A DNA stretch of 7,061 bases from Ignavibacteria bacterium (GTDB taxonomy: Bacteria; Bacteroidota; Ignavibacteria; Ignavibacteriales; Ignavibacteriaceae): positions 1-7,061 of the forward strand of contig JAOTUT010000076.1 of the NCBI GenBank assembly GCA_029863735.1. The letters are read 5' to 3'. Both the position numbers and the translations under genes were made by a program. Positions 6,954 to 7,061 of the stretch are shown piece by piece. Below the pieces are notes generated by a model, which ran no database searches, was not told the DNA's origin, and saw nothing but the letters and a program-made list of their open reading frames with translations. Positions within the stretch are counted from its first letter, which is position 1; each line of letters starts with the position of its first letter.

Positions 6954-6973
6954 AAATAAAAAAAAATGACTTT

Positions 6974-7061
6974 ATGATTGACGATATAATTCATATCTCC
7001 AAAGAAGCTGGCGAACTAATCAGGAATGCTTTTGGTAAAACTCACTCGGTTGAGTTCAAGA
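6974..7061 (+). CDS. Inositol-monophosphatase-family protein, N-terminal fragment
   Basis: Only the first 29 codons lie in the window, beginning MIDDIIHISKEAGELIRNAF. The pattern of a helix with xxAGxxIRxxF followed by a short turn and a Lys is typical of the N-terminus of the inositol monophosphatase family (SuhB/CysQ-like, Mg-dependent Li-sensitive phosphatases). The catalytic metal-binding motifs lie beyond the window, so the substrate (inositol phosphate, PAP or fructose-1,6-bisphosphate) cannot be assigned. The chosen ATG has no Shine-Dalgarno. An earlier ATG at 6966 reads only three codons, ending in a TGA that overlaps this start. The gene is transcribed divergently from lon. Confidence 0.7.
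   Translation, partial: MIDDIIHISKEAGELIRNAFGKTHSVEFK

Noticed and set aside
6630..6959. Plus-strand open frame running through the start of lon into the intergenic region
   Set aside because: Most of it is antisense to the conserved Lon N-terminal domain; the remainder is the inverted-repeat region read as protein.
1..7061. Mobile element, CRISPR array, tRNA/rRNA or defence system
   Set aside because: No direct-repeat array, transposase, integrase, RNA gene signature or defence-associated domain is visible; the genes are all core housekeeping families.

Overview
The window is AT-rich and gene-dense, with five tightly packed genes on the minus strand and the start of a divergent gene on the plus strand. 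Two perfect matches to the Bacteroidota-type -7 box TAnnTTTG, together with the protein character (Lys/Asn/Ile-rich and a Bacteroidota-like tau C-terminus), suggest the Bacteroidota/Chlorobiota/Ignavibacteriota (FCB) group. lon and rpsA both have clear Shine-Dalgarno sequences, which are rare in classical Bacteroidia, so I lean towards an Ignavibacteria-like lineage. This placement is inference, not a search result.

Layout, following minus-strand transcription from right to left. lon (ATP-dependent protease, 4366-6792) starts from a well-placed promoter and a TTG codon with a good Shine-Dalgarno. It runs with 3 nt of spacing into a free methionine-(R)-sulfoxide reductase (3847-4362). The reductase stop codon directly abuts the dnaX start (clamp-loader tau/gamma subunit, 2191-3846). 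After a 97-nt gap holding a perfect FCB-type promoter comes cmk (cytidylate kinase, 1391-2095). After a further 97 nt comes rpsA (ribosomal protein S1, 1-1293), which runs off the left edge. On the right, past a 181-nt divergent intergenic region rich in inverted repeats, an inositol-monophosphatase-like gene starts on the plus strand at 6974 and is cut by the window end.

These are housekeeping functions: protein quality control, repair of oxidised methionine, DNA replication, CMP/dCMP phosphorylation and translation. No mobile element, CRISPR array, tRNA or defence system is visible. Three observations stand out. (1) A nine-A run lies in the dnaX interdomain linker, with stop codons almost at once in both shifted frames; this is the arrangement that makes the short gamma form in Thermus. 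(2) The cmk promoter is placed so that the mRNA would be nearly leaderless. (3) Two interleaved perfect inverted repeats lie between lon and the divergent gene. No intergenic stretch exceeds 300 bases.
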